This document shows, piece after piece, positions 29,757-37,873 of a stretch of DNA of 64,000 nucleotides. Source of the DNA: Denitratisoma oestradiolicum. GTDB lineage: Bacteria; Pseudomonadota; Gammaproteobacteria; Burkholderiales; Rhodocyclaceae. The stretch is taken from NCBI RefSeq assembly GCF_902813185.1, contig NZ_LR778301.1:2994501-3058500 (forward strand). Direction: 5' to 3'. The notes below the pieces were generated by a model. That model worked only from the letters and a program-made list of their open reading frames with translations, made no database searches and was not told where the DNA came from. Position 1 is the stretch's first letter; every line of letters begins with the position of its first letter. The translations under genes and the position numbers were made by a program.

Positions 29757-29779
29757 TGTCAGGATGGCCTGATCTGACA
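29757..29779. promoter_or_regulatory. Candidate operator in the divergent promoter region
   Basis: Inverted repeat TGTCAG-N11-CTGACA in the 197-base gap between the divergent dehydrogenase and the aldolase operon. Position and symmetry fit a repressor site, but no motif of a known regulator was matched. Confidence 0.25.
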
Positions 29780-29861
29780 GGTATTGGCCTTTCGCGTTCT
29801 GTTCCCGCTGGCGCATAAACCGCATCATGCATCCGACAGAATAAGGAGAAGGAGAACCGCA

Positions 29862-31055
29862 ATGGGACTTCGAGGAGACGCCGCGATCGCCGGCTATGTC
29901 GAACTGAAACCGGAAAAGAAACCCCAGGGGGAACCGCTGTTCTGCATCGAACAGTGGGCGCGCCTGGCGCAACTGGCGCTGCAGGATGCCGGCATTGAAA
30001 AGCACGAGGTGGACGGACTGGTCACCTCGGGCATCGCCGAGTCCGCCATGTTTGCGCCGGCGACCCTGGCGGAATACATGGGCATGGAACTCAGCTTTGC
30101 CGAACACGTTGATCTGGGCGGCGCCAGTGCCGCAGGTGCCATCTGGCGGGCCGCCGCGGCGATTGAACTGGGTATCGCCGAAGTGGTGGTGTGCGCCTTC
30201 CCGGCCGGCCCCATGCCGATGCCGCCGGAGCTCAAGCCCCATCCCTTCCCCTTCGGCGCCTCGAGCAACGAGTACGGCTCGCCCCAGGCCCAGTTCGACA
30301 TTCCCTACGGCAACCTGGCCCAGAACTGCGGCTACGCCCAGATCGCCAATCTCTACGCCTCCCGCTATGGTTACGACCCGCGCGCCCTGGCCAAGATTGC
30401 GGCGGACCAGCGCGCCAGCGCCTGCGCCAACCCGGACGCGATTTTCTACGGCCAGCCGCTCACCATCGACGATGTGCTGAACAGCCCGATGATCGCCGAT
30501 CCAATCCATCTGCTGGAAATCGTCATGCCGGTGGCCGGTGGCGCGGCGGTGGTGGTGACCAGCAAGGAACGGGCGGCCCGCGCCAAAAATCGTCCGGTCC
30601 GCATTACCGGCTTCGGCGAACGGTTGGCCTTCAAGACGCCGACCTATGCCGCCGACCTGCTGCACACGCCGATCGCCGCCGCAGCGGCCCAAGCCTTCGC
30701 CATGGCGGGCGTCACCCATGCGGATATCGACATGGCGTCCATCTACGACTGCTACACCATCACCGTGCTGATGACCCTGGAAGACGCGGGCTTCTGTCCC
30801 AAGGGCAAGGCCGCGGAATTCATTCTGTCCCACGACCTCAGCTACCGGGGCGACTTCCCCTGCAACCCCCATGGCGGCCAGCTCTCCTTCGGTCAGACCG
30901 GCATGGCGGGCGGCATGCACCACGTCATCGACGGCACCCGGCAGATCATGGGCCGGGCCGGCGGCAACCAGGTGAAGAACTGCAACCGGGCCTTCGTCAC
31001 CGGCAACGGCGGCATCATGAGCGAACAGGTCGTGCTGATTCTGGAGGGCGCATAG
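29862..31055 (+). CDS. Ltp2-like thiolase-fold aldolase for CoA-thioester side chains
   Basis: 397 residues after GGAGAAGGAG; translation from the upstream frame is not supported. Thiolase fold (SCP-x/lipid-transfer type), but where thiolases carry the nucleophilic Cys (CxS) it reads DLGGASAAGAI (residues 84-94) with no Cys. This matches Ltp2 and Sal1, which do not thiolyse but catalyse retro-aldol cleavage of 3-hydroxyacyl-CoA steroid side chains. Conserved Tyr residues in MASIYDCYTITVLM and the C-terminal NPHGGQLSFGQTGMAGG are also typical. It needs a DUF35 partner, which is the next gene, 2 bases away. Likely substrate, by analogy, is the 17-hydroxy C3-CoA side chain; this is inference. 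Confidence 0.8.
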   Translation: MGLRGDAAIAGYVELKPEKKPQGEPLFCIEQWARLAQLALQDAGIEKHEVDGLVTSGIAESAMFAPATLAEYMGMELSFAEHVDLGGASAAGAIWRAAAAIELGIAEVVVCAFPAGPMPMPPELKPHPFPFGASSNEYGSPQAQFDIPYGNLAQNCGYAQIANLYASRYGYDPRALAKIAADQRASACANPDAIFYGQPLTIDDVLNSPMIADPIHLLEIVMPVAGGAAVVVTSKERAARAKNRPVRITGFGERLAFKTPTYAADLLHTPIAAAAAQAFAMAGVTHADIDMASIYDCYTITVLMTLEDAGFCPKGKAAEFILSHDLSYRGDFPCNPHGGQLSFGQTGMAGGMHHVIDGTRQIMGRAGGNQVKNCNRAFVTGNGGIMSEQVVLILEGA

Positions 31056-31057
31056 CC

Positions 31058-31975
31058 ATGAAAAAACCCTATCCCGTCCCCACTCCCGACAGCCGTCCCT
31101 TCTGGAGCGGCCTGGCCGAGCAGAAGATCCTGCTCAAGCACTGCCGCCAGTGCAACCACCTGTTCCACTATCCGCGCATCACCTGCCCCCACTGCCTGTC
31201 CTCCGACCTGGAGTGGAAGCCGTCCTCCGGCCGGGGCACGCTCTACACCTACACCATCTCGCGCCGCCCCACCCATCCCCTGTTCGCCGACGAGGTGCCC
31301 CAGTATCTGGCGGTGGTCGAACTCGAAGAAGGCCCCCGCCTCACCAGCACCCTGGTCAACGTGCCCGAGGACAAGATCAGGATCGGCATGGAACTGGCGC
31401 CGGTCTTCGAGCGCCATGAAAAGGAAGGGGCCACCCTGCTGCGCTTCCAGCCCGCCGACGCCTCCCTCAGGGGCACGCCGGCGCCGGCCAGCAAGCCCGC
31501 GGGCACTACCCAACTGACGCCGGAAGTGCTGGCCTACATCGGCCGACAGAGCGACAAGGTCAGCGGCTATCCGGTCTCCGCCGAGGAGATCCGGCGCTTC
31601 TGCTACGCCACGGAGGACCCGAACCCACAGTACCTGGCCGGCGAAGGGATCGTCGCGCCGCCGATGTTCCTGTCCATTCCCTTCGACTGGGAAGTCCCGA
31701 TGGCGGACCTGCCGGAGGACGGCACGCCCCAGCAGAACGACGGCCTGCCCTTCCCGCCCCTCAAGGCCAAGCGCAAGCTGTTCGGCGGCTACCAGGTGGA
31801 GTATTTCCAGGAAATCCGGCCGGGCGACGTGCTCACCCGTCAGCGCAAGATCCTCGATATCTACGAGCGCAGCGGCGGCAGCGGCAGCACGGTGTTCGTG
31901 GTGATCGAGGCCACCTACACCAACCAGCGCGGCGAGAAGGTGGCCGCGGACATCAACACGATCATCAACCGCTAA
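31058..31975 (+). CDS. DUF35 (zinc-ribbon/OB-fold) fused to MaoC hotdog domain, ChsH2-like
   Basis: 305 residues. N-terminal rubredoxin-like zinc ribbon with Cys29, 32, 43, 46, an OB-fold (about 50-125; GTLYTYTISRRP), a Pro/Ala-rich linker (about 138-155) and a C-terminal MaoC hotdog domain (about 165-305; SAEEIRRFCYATEDPNPQYL). Actinobacterial ChsH2 has the same two parts in the opposite order (MaoC then DUF35). In that system the DUF35 part holds the Ltp2 aldolase and the MaoC part pairs with ChsH1 to hydrate the enoyl-CoA. The gene starts 2 bases after the aldolase gene, with a repeat and the ChsH1-like gene downstream. Confidence 0.8.
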   Translation: MKKPYPVPTPDSRPFWSGLAEQKILLKHCRQCNHLFHYPRITCPHCLSSDLEWKPSSGRGTLYTYTISRRPTHPLFADEVPQYLAVVELEEGPRLTSTLVNVPEDKIRIGMELAPVFERHEKEGATLLRFQPADASLRGTPAPASKPAGTTQLTPEVLAYIGRQSDKVSGYPVSAEEIRRFCYATEDPNPQYLAGEGIVAPPMFLSIPFDWEVPMADLPEDGTPQQNDGLPFPPLKAKRKLFGGYQVEYFQEIRPGDVLTRQRKILDIYERSGGSGSTVFVVIEATYTNQRGEKVAADINTIINR

Positions 31976-32090
31976 GGAAGCACCGATTAAGTCCGTCACA
32001 CCGGCGAAGGCCGGTGTCCAGTGCGTTGAATTTCCTGGATTCCGGCGTTCGCCGGAATGACGCATTGGGACTTGTTCGGTGTTTCTCTGG
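31976..32090. repeat. Dispersed palindromic repeat B, copy 2
   Basis: Left end GGAAGCACCGATTAAGTCCG (31976-31995) is an imperfect inverted copy of the right end GGGACTTGTTCGGTGTTTCTC (32067-32087). The centre holds two hairpins of the CACCGGCGAAGGCCGGTG and TTCCGGCGTTCGCCGGAA kind. It sits inside the steroid-type operon between the ChsH2- and ChsH1-like genes, so it lies within the mRNA. Confidence 0.75.
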
Positions 32091-32110
32091 CGCTCACGGG
32101 AGCACGAAAA

Positions 32111-32554
32111 ATGAATGCACCGCAAACCCGCTACTACGAAGATGTACAGGAAGGCATGGAGTTGGCGCCGGTAACCAAGACCGTCACCACCAAGCAGATG
32201 TTCCTGTACAGCGCCGTCACCCGCAACCCCCACCGCATCCACTACGACGAGAAGTTCGCCCACAGCGAGGGGCTGCCCACCGTCCTGGTCCAGGGCCCCC
32301 TCCAGGGCGCCCAACTCTCGGCCTATGTCACCGACTGGATGGGCTCGGGCGGATTCCTGAAAAAGTTTGCCTATTCCAACCGGGGCATGGCGCTCGCCGG
32401 CCAGCCCCTCACCCTGAGGGGCAAGGTGATAAAAAAATACCATCAGGAGGGCCGGCCCGCCGTGGACCTGGAAGTCTGGGAAGAGAGTGCGGCAGGCGAC
32501 CTGCTGGTACCCGCCACTGCCACGGTATTCCTGCCCGCGCGCCCCACCGTCTGA
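32111..32554 (+). CDS. MaoC-family enoyl-CoA hydratase, ChsH1-like
   Basis: 147 residues from MNAPQTRYYEDVQEGMEL. Single hotdog domain with the hydratase-2 pattern NPHRIHYDEKFAHSEGLP, giving the Asp/His catalytic pair, and VLVQGPLQGAQLSAYV. In the igr pathway, ChsH1 supplies the active site and the MaoC half of ChsH2 the partner subunit; the gene order here supports the same pairing. The upstream frame is open through the repeat but lacks a ribosome site. Confidence 0.85.
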   Translation: MNAPQTRYYEDVQEGMELAPVTKTVTTKQMFLYSAVTRNPHRIHYDEKFAHSEGLPTVLVQGPLQGAQLSAYVTDWMGSGGFLKKFAYSNRGMALAGQPLTLRGKVIKKYHQEGRPAVDLEVWEESAAGDLLVPATATVFLPARPTV

Positions 32555-32571
32555 GCGACGGGATTCGGGAC

Positions 32572-34224
32572 ATGGAAACCATCGCGGAAATTTTTCTCTC
32601 CCGCAGCCAGGACAGTCAGGCGGCCCTGTATTTCGAGGATCACTGCTGGAGCGGCGCGGAACTGGTGGCGGAATGCGCGGCCCGCGCCCGTTACCTACTG
32701 GCCCAGCGCCGCCCCGGCCCCTTCCATGTGGGCCTGCTGCTGGACAATACCCCGGAGTATGCCTTCTGGGTGGGCGCCTGCGCCCTGGCCGGCGCCACCT
32801 TCGTCGCCCTCAACTCGACCCGCAAGGGGGCCGATCTGGCCCGGGACATCGCCCATACCGAATGCCAGTTCCTCCTGACCGAAACCCGCTACCAGGAACA
32901 GGTGCCGGAGGCTGCGGCAGCCCTGCTGGGGGAGCGTCTCCAGGTAGCGGACGCCCCGGGCCATGACATCCTGGAGGGCTTCCGGGGCCTGCCCCTCCCT
33001 GCGGTAGCCGTCTCACCCGGGGATATCTTCTGCCTGATCTTCACCTCGGGCACGGGGGGCGCCCCCAAGGCGGTGATCTATTCCAACGCCCGGGTGATGC
33101 GCAACACCCTGATGCTGGTGCAAAGCCAGCAGCTGAGCGCCCGGGACGTATCCTACGTGCCCATGCCCCTGTTTCACTCCACGGGCCTGATCATGGGGCT
33201 GCTGGCGCTTTTGGCTTCAGGTGGAGCGGCGGTGCTGCGCCGCAGATTCTCCGCCTCCGGCTTTCTGCCCGACATCCGCAAGTTCGGCGTCACCTGTTTT
33301 TGCTACGTGGGCAAACCCTTGGCCTACATCCTGGCCACCGAGGAAAAGCCCGACGACCGGGACAATTCCCTGCGCCTGGTCTGCGGCAGCGAAGCCACCG
33401 AAGTGGATATCGCCAACTTCACCCGCCGTTTCGGCTGCATGCCGGTAGACAACTACGGTTCGTCCGAAGGCTGCATCACCATCCTGAGGGGCAACGGCAC
33501 GCCGCCGGGTTCCATCGGGCTGGCCGTATCGGACCAGATCCGGGTGATGAACCCGGAGAGCGGCACGGAATGCCCGCGCGCCGTGTTCGACGCGCATGGC
33601 GTACTGCAGAACGGCAACGAGGCCATCGGCGAGCTGGTCAATCTCGCCGGTGAAGCCCTCTTCGAGGGCTACTGGAACAATCCGACGGCCCGGGAGCAGC
33701 GCATTCGCAACGGCGCCTACTGGAGCGGCGATCTGGCCTACCGCGACGCCAAGGGCTTTTTCTACTTCGCCGGCCGGGACAGCGAATGGCTGCGGGTGGA
33801 TGGAGAAAACCTCTCGGCGATACAGATCGAGCAGGTGCTGGCGCGGCATCCCGGTATCGCCATTGCAGCGGTCTATGGCGTGCCCGATCCCCTCGTTGGC
33901 GACCGGGTGATGGCGGGCCTGGAACTCAAGCCCGGCAGCCGCCTCGACATGGCGGAATTCAAGACCTTCCTGGAACGCCAGGAGGACTTTGGCAGCAAGT
34001 GGATGCCCTGTTTCGTCCGGGTCAGCGAACGGCTGCCCACCACCCACACCAACAAGGTGCTGAAACGGGCGCTGAAGCGGGAAGCCTGGAGCTGCGCCGA
34101 CCCCGTCTGGTGGCGGCCGGTGCGCGGCGGCCCCTACCAGCCGCTGACCGCCGCTGACGCCGACGAGTTACAGCGCCTGTTCGCAAGCCGGGGACGGGGC
34201 CACTTGCTGATGCATGGAGACTGA
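32572..34224 (+). CDS. Acyl-CoA synthetase (FadD-type, likely for steroid or branched acids)
   Basis: 550 residues from METIAEIFLSR. ANL superfamily: P-loop-like IFTSGTGGAPKAVIYSN, NYGSSEG adenylate-binding motif, YWSGDLAYRD, and the C-terminal THTNKVLKRALKRE with the catalytic Lys. Activates a carboxylic acid to its CoA thioester via acyl-AMP. It lies 17 bases after the ChsH1-like gene and 3 before the first dehydrogenase, so it should load the side-chain acid for the operon. It resembles mycobacterial FadD17-type proteins in layout; the actual acid is unknown. Confidence 0.82.
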   Translation: METIAEIFLSRSQDSQAALYFEDHCWSGAELVAECAARARYLLAQRRPGPFHVGLLLDNTPEYAFWVGACALAGATFVALNSTRKGADLARDIAHTECQFLLTETRYQEQVPEAAAALLGERLQVADAPGHDILEGFRGLPLPAVAVSPGDIFCLIFTSGTGGAPKAVIYSNARVMRNTLMLVQSQQLSARDVSYVPMPLFHSTGLIMGLLALLASGGAAVLRRRFSASGFLPDIRKFGVTCFCYVGKPLAYILATEEKPDDRDNSLRLVCGSEATEVDIANFTRRFGCMPVDNYGSSEGCITILRGNGTPPGSIGLAVSDQIRVMNPESGTECPRAVFDAHGVLQNGNEAIGELVNLAGEALFEGYWNNPTAREQRIRNGAYWSGDLAYRDAKGFFYFAGRDSEWLRVDGENLSAIQIEQVLARHPGIAIAAVYGVPDPLVGDRVMAGLELKPGSRLDMAEFKTFLERQEDFGSKWMPCFVRVSERLPTTHTNKVLKRALKREAWSCADPVWWRPVRGGPYQPLTAADADELQRLFASRGRGHLLMHGD

Positions 34225-34227
34225 ATC

Positions 34228-35397
34228 ATGGACTTCTGTTTTTCGCCGGAACAGGAACAGTTCCGCCAGGAGATACGCCAGTTCCTGGCGGACAACGTGA
34301 CCGACGCCCTGCGCCAGGAGATCGCCGTCTCGGGGCATTCCCCCGGCCCCCTGGGCAAGGCGTTTCTGCGCCTCCTGGGCGAGCAGGGCTGGCTAGGCAT
34401 CGGCTGGCCCAGGGAATACGGCGGCCAGGGCCGCTCGATGATCGAGCAATCCATCTTCTATCACGAGCTGGATTTGCAGGACATCCACTACGGCAACCTG
34501 ACCATCACCTCCCTGGCCATGACCCTGATCAAGCTGGCCTCGGAGGCGCAGAAGCAGGAATACCTGCCGCGCATCCTCAAGGGCGAGCTGGAGATCTGCC
34601 TGGGCTACACCGAGCCCGGCGCCGGCTCGGACCTGGCCAGCGTCGCCACCCGCGCGGTGAAGGAAGGCGACGAGTACGTCGTCACCGGCCAGAAGGTGTT
34701 CACCACCGGCGCCCACTATGCCAGCCATATCTGGCTCTTGGCCCGCACCGACCCGACGGCGCCCCGGCACAAGGGTCTGTCGGTGTTCATCTTCCCGCTG
34801 GATACGCCCGGCGTCACCGTGCGCCCCATCTACACCATGGAAGGCATCCGCACCAACGAGGTGTTTCTCGACCAGGTGCGGATTCCCGCCAGCGCCATGA
34901 TCGGCGCGCCCAACACCGGCTTCTACACCATCGCCGTGGCCCTGGATTTCGAGCGGGTGTTCATCGGCAAGTACACCAAGATTCGGCGCAATTTCGACGC
35001 CCTGGTGCGCTGCTGCAAGGAGCCCGGTGATGACGGCCGATCGCTGTTCGACGATCCGGTGGTGCAGGACCAGTTGGTGCGGCTGCATATCGACGTCGAA
35101 CGCCTGCGCCTCCTGTGCACCAAGACCGCCTGGATGATCGACCAGGGCAAGGTGCCCAACGCCGAGGCATCGGCCCAGAAGGTGCTGGCCTCCGAACTGG
35201 AGCAGCGCCTGGCCGACGAGGGCATGCGGATTCTCGGCCCCCGGGCCCTGCTCGAATACGGCTCCCCCCATGTGCCGATGCAGGGCTACCTGGCGCAATC
35301 CTGGCTGCTGGCGCCGATGATGAAGTTCGGCGGCGGCACCAACGAAATCCAGCGCGACATCATCGCCCAGCGCGGCCTGGGCCTCCCGAGAAGCTGA
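34228..35397 (+). CDS. Acyl-CoA dehydrogenase, subunit with catalytic Glu (ChsE-like)
   Basis: 389 residues. FAD motifs LGYTEPGAGSDLASVATRAV and WLLARTDP, then FERVFIG with Glu242 in the position used by isovaleryl-CoA-type dehydrogenases (xLDxERxxx). C-terminus GGGTNEIQRDIIAQRGLGLPR is typical of the FadE28/ChsE1 group. Steroid-side-chain dehydrogenases of this group work as alpha2beta2 heterotetramers of two paralogues; the next gene encodes the likely partner. FAD-dependent alpha,beta-dehydrogenation of the acyl-CoA. Confidence 0.87.
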   Translation: MDFCFSPEQEQFRQEIRQFLADNVTDALRQEIAVSGHSPGPLGKAFLRLLGEQGWLGIGWPREYGGQGRSMIEQSIFYHELDLQDIHYGNLTITSLAMTLIKLASEAQKQEYLPRILKGELEICLGYTEPGAGSDLASVATRAVKEGDEYVVTGQKVFTTGAHYASHIWLLARTDPTAPRHKGLSVFIFPLDTPGVTVRPIYTMEGIRTNEVFLDQVRIPASAMIGAPNTGFYTIAVALDFERVFIGKYTKIRRNFDALVRCCKEPGDDGRSLFDDPVVQDQLVRLHIDVERLRLLCTKTAWMIDQGKVPNAEASAQKVLASELEQRLADEGMRILGPRALLEYGSPHVPMQGYLAQSWLLAPMMKFGGGTNEIQRDIIAQRGLGLPRS

Positions 35398-35419
35398 AGC
35401 CGGCCCAACCGAGATCAAA

Positions 35420-35570
35420 GGGGGCAAGCTTCGATGAGGCACGGTGCCAGCTGGCCGGCCAAGGGCAGGAAGACCCTCCCCCTCCCGGCCTCCCCCTCTC
35501 CGGGGGAGGTGACGATATCGGCTCGCTACGCTCGACTGTTTGGTTTGCCGTTTCACTTTGTTATTTCACG
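35420..35570. repeat. Dispersed repeat A, copy 1
   Basis: In the 190-base gap between the two dehydrogenase genes: a CCTCCCCCTC...GGGGGAGG hairpin followed by ATCGGCTCGCTACGCTCGAC (35517-35536), then TTTGCCGTTTCACTTTG. The 20-base core recurs exactly at 53755-53774 and with changes at 49477-49496 and, on the minus strand, near 61430-61450. Confidence 0.7.
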
Positions 35571-35587
35571 CTACGGATGACGGAACC

Positions 35588-36706
35588 ATGGAACTGGACT
35601 TCACCCCTGAACAACTGCAGATCAAGGATGCGGTGCGCCGCTTCCTTTCCCGGGAATGCCCGCCCGGCCTGGTGCGCAAGATGCGCGAGGAGCGCACTGC
35701 CCTGCCCCGCGACATCTGGCGGCCCATGGCCGACTTGGGCTGGCTGGGCCTGCCCTTCGACGAAAGCTACGGCGGCGCGGGCGGCGACTGGGTCACCCTG
35801 GCGGCGCTGGTCGAGGAACTGGGCCGGGCCTGCGATCCCACGCCCTTCGCCGATTGCGTCCTCACCTGCGGCTGGCTGATCCAGGACCTGGGCAGCGAGG
35901 CCCAGAAGCAGCGCTGGTTGCCGCCCCTGATTGAGGGCAAGCTGATGCTGAGTCTGGCCACCCATGAGGAAAAAGCCCTCCGCAGCCCGGGAGATCAGCC
36001 GAGCACACTGCGGGAATCCGCGACGGGTCTGCGTCTCGACGGCCAGAAAGGCTTCGTCGAGAACGCCGCCGACAGCGACTTCCTGCTGGTCAGCGCGGTA
36101 ATGGCGAACACCGGCGAACCTTGCCTGGCCCTGATCCCGCCCCATGCCGAAGGCATCGAACTCATCGCCCTGCATTCCCTCGCCCATCCCAATCTCTACG
36201 AGGTCCGCTTCCGCGCTGTATCCCTCGCGCCGGAACAGCTGCTCTACCGGAGTGCGGACCTGCCGGCGCATCTGGCGACAGCCCAGGACCGGACAGTGGC
36301 CTTCCAGTCCGCCGCCGCCGTCGGCGGGGCGCAGCGGGTACTGGAAATGGCGCTGGATTACGCCAAGGAACGGCAACAGTTCGGCAAGCCCATCGGCAGC
36401 TTCCAGGCGGTCCAGCATCTGCTGGCCAACACCTGGTCCGAGGTGGAGACCGCCCGGCTGGCTGCCTACGAAGCCATCACCCATCTCGAAGCCGGCCTGC
36501 CGGGGGCGGCGGACAAAGTGGCGGTTGCGAAATGCGCCAGCAACGAAACCTTCGTCCGCACCTGTTTCACCGCCCATCAGATATTCGGCGGCATGGGCTA
36601 CATGTGGGAAACCGACCTGCACCTGTGGACCCGCAAGGCCAAGGAAATCGAAATGGCCTGGGGTGGCCTCTACCCCTACCGACGCCGGCTGGCGGCAAAC
36701 CTTTGA
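35588..36706 (+). CDS. Acyl-CoA dehydrogenase, second subunit lacking the usual catalytic Glu
   Basis: 372 residues from MELDFTPEQLQIKDAVRRFL. Acyl-CoA dehydrogenase fold with DYAKERQQFGKPIGSFQAVQH (the FAD-binding R..FG..I..FQ..) and IFGGMGYMWETDLHLWTRKAKE. At the position of the IVD-type catalytic Glu it reads QSAAAVGGAQRVLEMALDY without an acidic residue in register, and the mid-region (TLRESATGLRLDG) is divergent. This fits the non-catalytic or FAD-supplying partner of a ChsE1-ChsE2 type heteromer. An intrinsic terminator follows. Confidence 0.82.
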   Translation: MELDFTPEQLQIKDAVRRFLSRECPPGLVRKMREERTALPRDIWRPMADLGWLGLPFDESYGGAGGDWVTLAALVEELGRACDPTPFADCVLTCGWLIQDLGSEAQKQRWLPPLIEGKLMLSLATHEEKALRSPGDQPSTLRESATGLRLDGQKGFVENAADSDFLLVSAVMANTGEPCLALIPPHAEGIELIALHSLAHPNLYEVRFRAVSLAPEQLLYRSADLPAHLATAQDRTVAFQSAAAVGGAQRVLEMALDYAKERQQFGKPIGSFQAVQHLLANTWSEVETARLAAYEAITHLEAGLPGAADKVAVAKCASNETFVRTCFTAHQIFGGMGYMWETDLHLWTRKAKEIEMAWGGLYPYRRRLAANL

Positions 36707-36728
36707 TCCAGAAAACCCTGTCGGTGAG

Positions 36729-36749
36729 AGCCGCCTTCGGGCGGCTTTT
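36729..36749 (+). terminator. Intrinsic terminator ending the steroid-type operon
   Basis: AGCCGCC-TTCG-GGCGGCT stem with a stable TTCG tetraloop followed by TTTTC, 22 bases after the stop of the last dehydrogenase gene. The 185 bases after it show no gene and hold the presumed promoter of the next one. Confidence 0.85.
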
Positions 36750-36933
36750 CATGGGCGCCTGAGGATGAGAACGCAGCGTTGATCGAAGCTGCGAGCCGAT
36801 GAGCAAGAACCTGCCGGAAGGCGCGGCTGGATGGATTATCGCGTGGCCGGAAAAGACAGGTTATGGCCGAATGCGCCCTGTTTTTGCCTGCACATCCCCT
36901 TCATGATGGACATCAACAGAAATCGGAGGGTGT

Positions 36934-37863
36934 ATGCGATTGGCGCTGAATTTCCAGGCTCCGGCAACTGAGGAAGCATTGCTGCGTCATACACACGGGA
37001 TGGAACTCATCAAGGTTCCGGCGCAGGGTGCGTTAGCCGGAGAGGTTGATGTCCTGCTGACGCCGTTGGTAGGCACCCAGCCCCTGGCCGAATTGCTGCC
37101 CAAGTGCCAGGGACTTCAATGGGTGCATATCTTCGGGACAGGTGCTGACACCTTTCCCTTCGGTCTTGCTGGCGATATCAAGGTCAGCTGTTCCCGGGGT
37201 GCATCGGCCACCGCCATCGCCGAATGGGTGCTGGCCATGATGCTGAGTTTCGAGAAGCGCTTGCCCCAAAGCTGGGTGAGCGCGCCTCCGGCCCAGTGGT
37301 TCCTGGCCGACCTCGGCGGCCTGGAAGGCAAGACCCTGGGTCTGCTGGGCTTCGGCGCCATCGGCCAGGCCATCGCCCGACGCGCTTTGGCCTTCGACAT
37401 GAAGGTCGTCGCCAAGGTGCGGCAACATCGGCCCAGCCCCATGGTGGGGGTCACTCTGGTGGATTCCCTGGAGCAGGTACTGGGTGCCGCCGACCATCTG
37501 GTGCTGGCCCTGTCGGCCACTGCCGCAAGCCGGGGGCTGCTCGGTGCGGAGCAGCTGGCGATGACCCAGCCCGGCGTACATCTGGTGAACGTGGCCCGGT
37601 CGGGTCTGATCGATCAGGACGCCCTGCGGCCCCTGCTGGACCGCGGCCACATTGCCATGGCATCCCTCGACGTGGTGGAGCCCGAGCCGCTGCCCGCCGG
37701 CCATTGGCTCTACGCGCATCCCAGGGTGCGCCTCAGCCCCCATATTTCCTGGAGCGCGCCGGGCATGGTGGATCGCATGCTGGCCATCTTCCTGCGCAAC
37801 CTGGAGGCCTTCGCCCAGGGACGGCCCCTGGAGGGCCTGGTGGATGTGGCGGCCGGGTATTGA
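36934..37863 (+). CDS. D-isomer-specific 2-hydroxyacid dehydrogenase-like protein
   Basis: 309 residues after CGGAGGGTGT. NAD-binding domain with LGFGAIGQAIARRAL (GxGxxG) near residue 138 and the catalytic Arg, Glu and His in VNVARSGLIDQDAL, DVVEPEPLP and SPHISWSAPG. The N-terminal substrate domain is short and divergent. NAD(P)H-dependent reduction of a 2-keto acid or the reverse. It is 10 bases upstream of selA and apparently co-transcribed; a role in selenium metabolism is not established. Confidence 0.85.
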   Translation: MRLALNFQAPATEEALLRHTHGMELIKVPAQGALAGEVDVLLTPLVGTQPLAELLPKCQGLQWVHIFGTGADTFPFGLAGDIKVSCSRGASATAIAEWVLAMMLSFEKRLPQSWVSAPPAQWFLADLGGLEGKTLGLLGFGAIGQAIARRALAFDMKVVAKVRQHRPSPMVGVTLVDSLEQVLGAADHLVLALSATAASRGLLGAEQLAMTQPGVHLVNVARSGLIDQDALRPLLDRGHIAMASLDVVEPEPLPAGHWLYAHPRVRLSPHISWSAPGMVDRMLAIFLRNLEAFAQGRPLEGLVDVAAGY

Positions 37864-37873
37864 GGGCGAAGCC

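Noticed and set aside
37652..37873. SelA starting 74 codons further upstream
   Set aside because: That part overlaps the preceding dehydrogenase in another frame, and SelA homologues start near the ATG at 37874.
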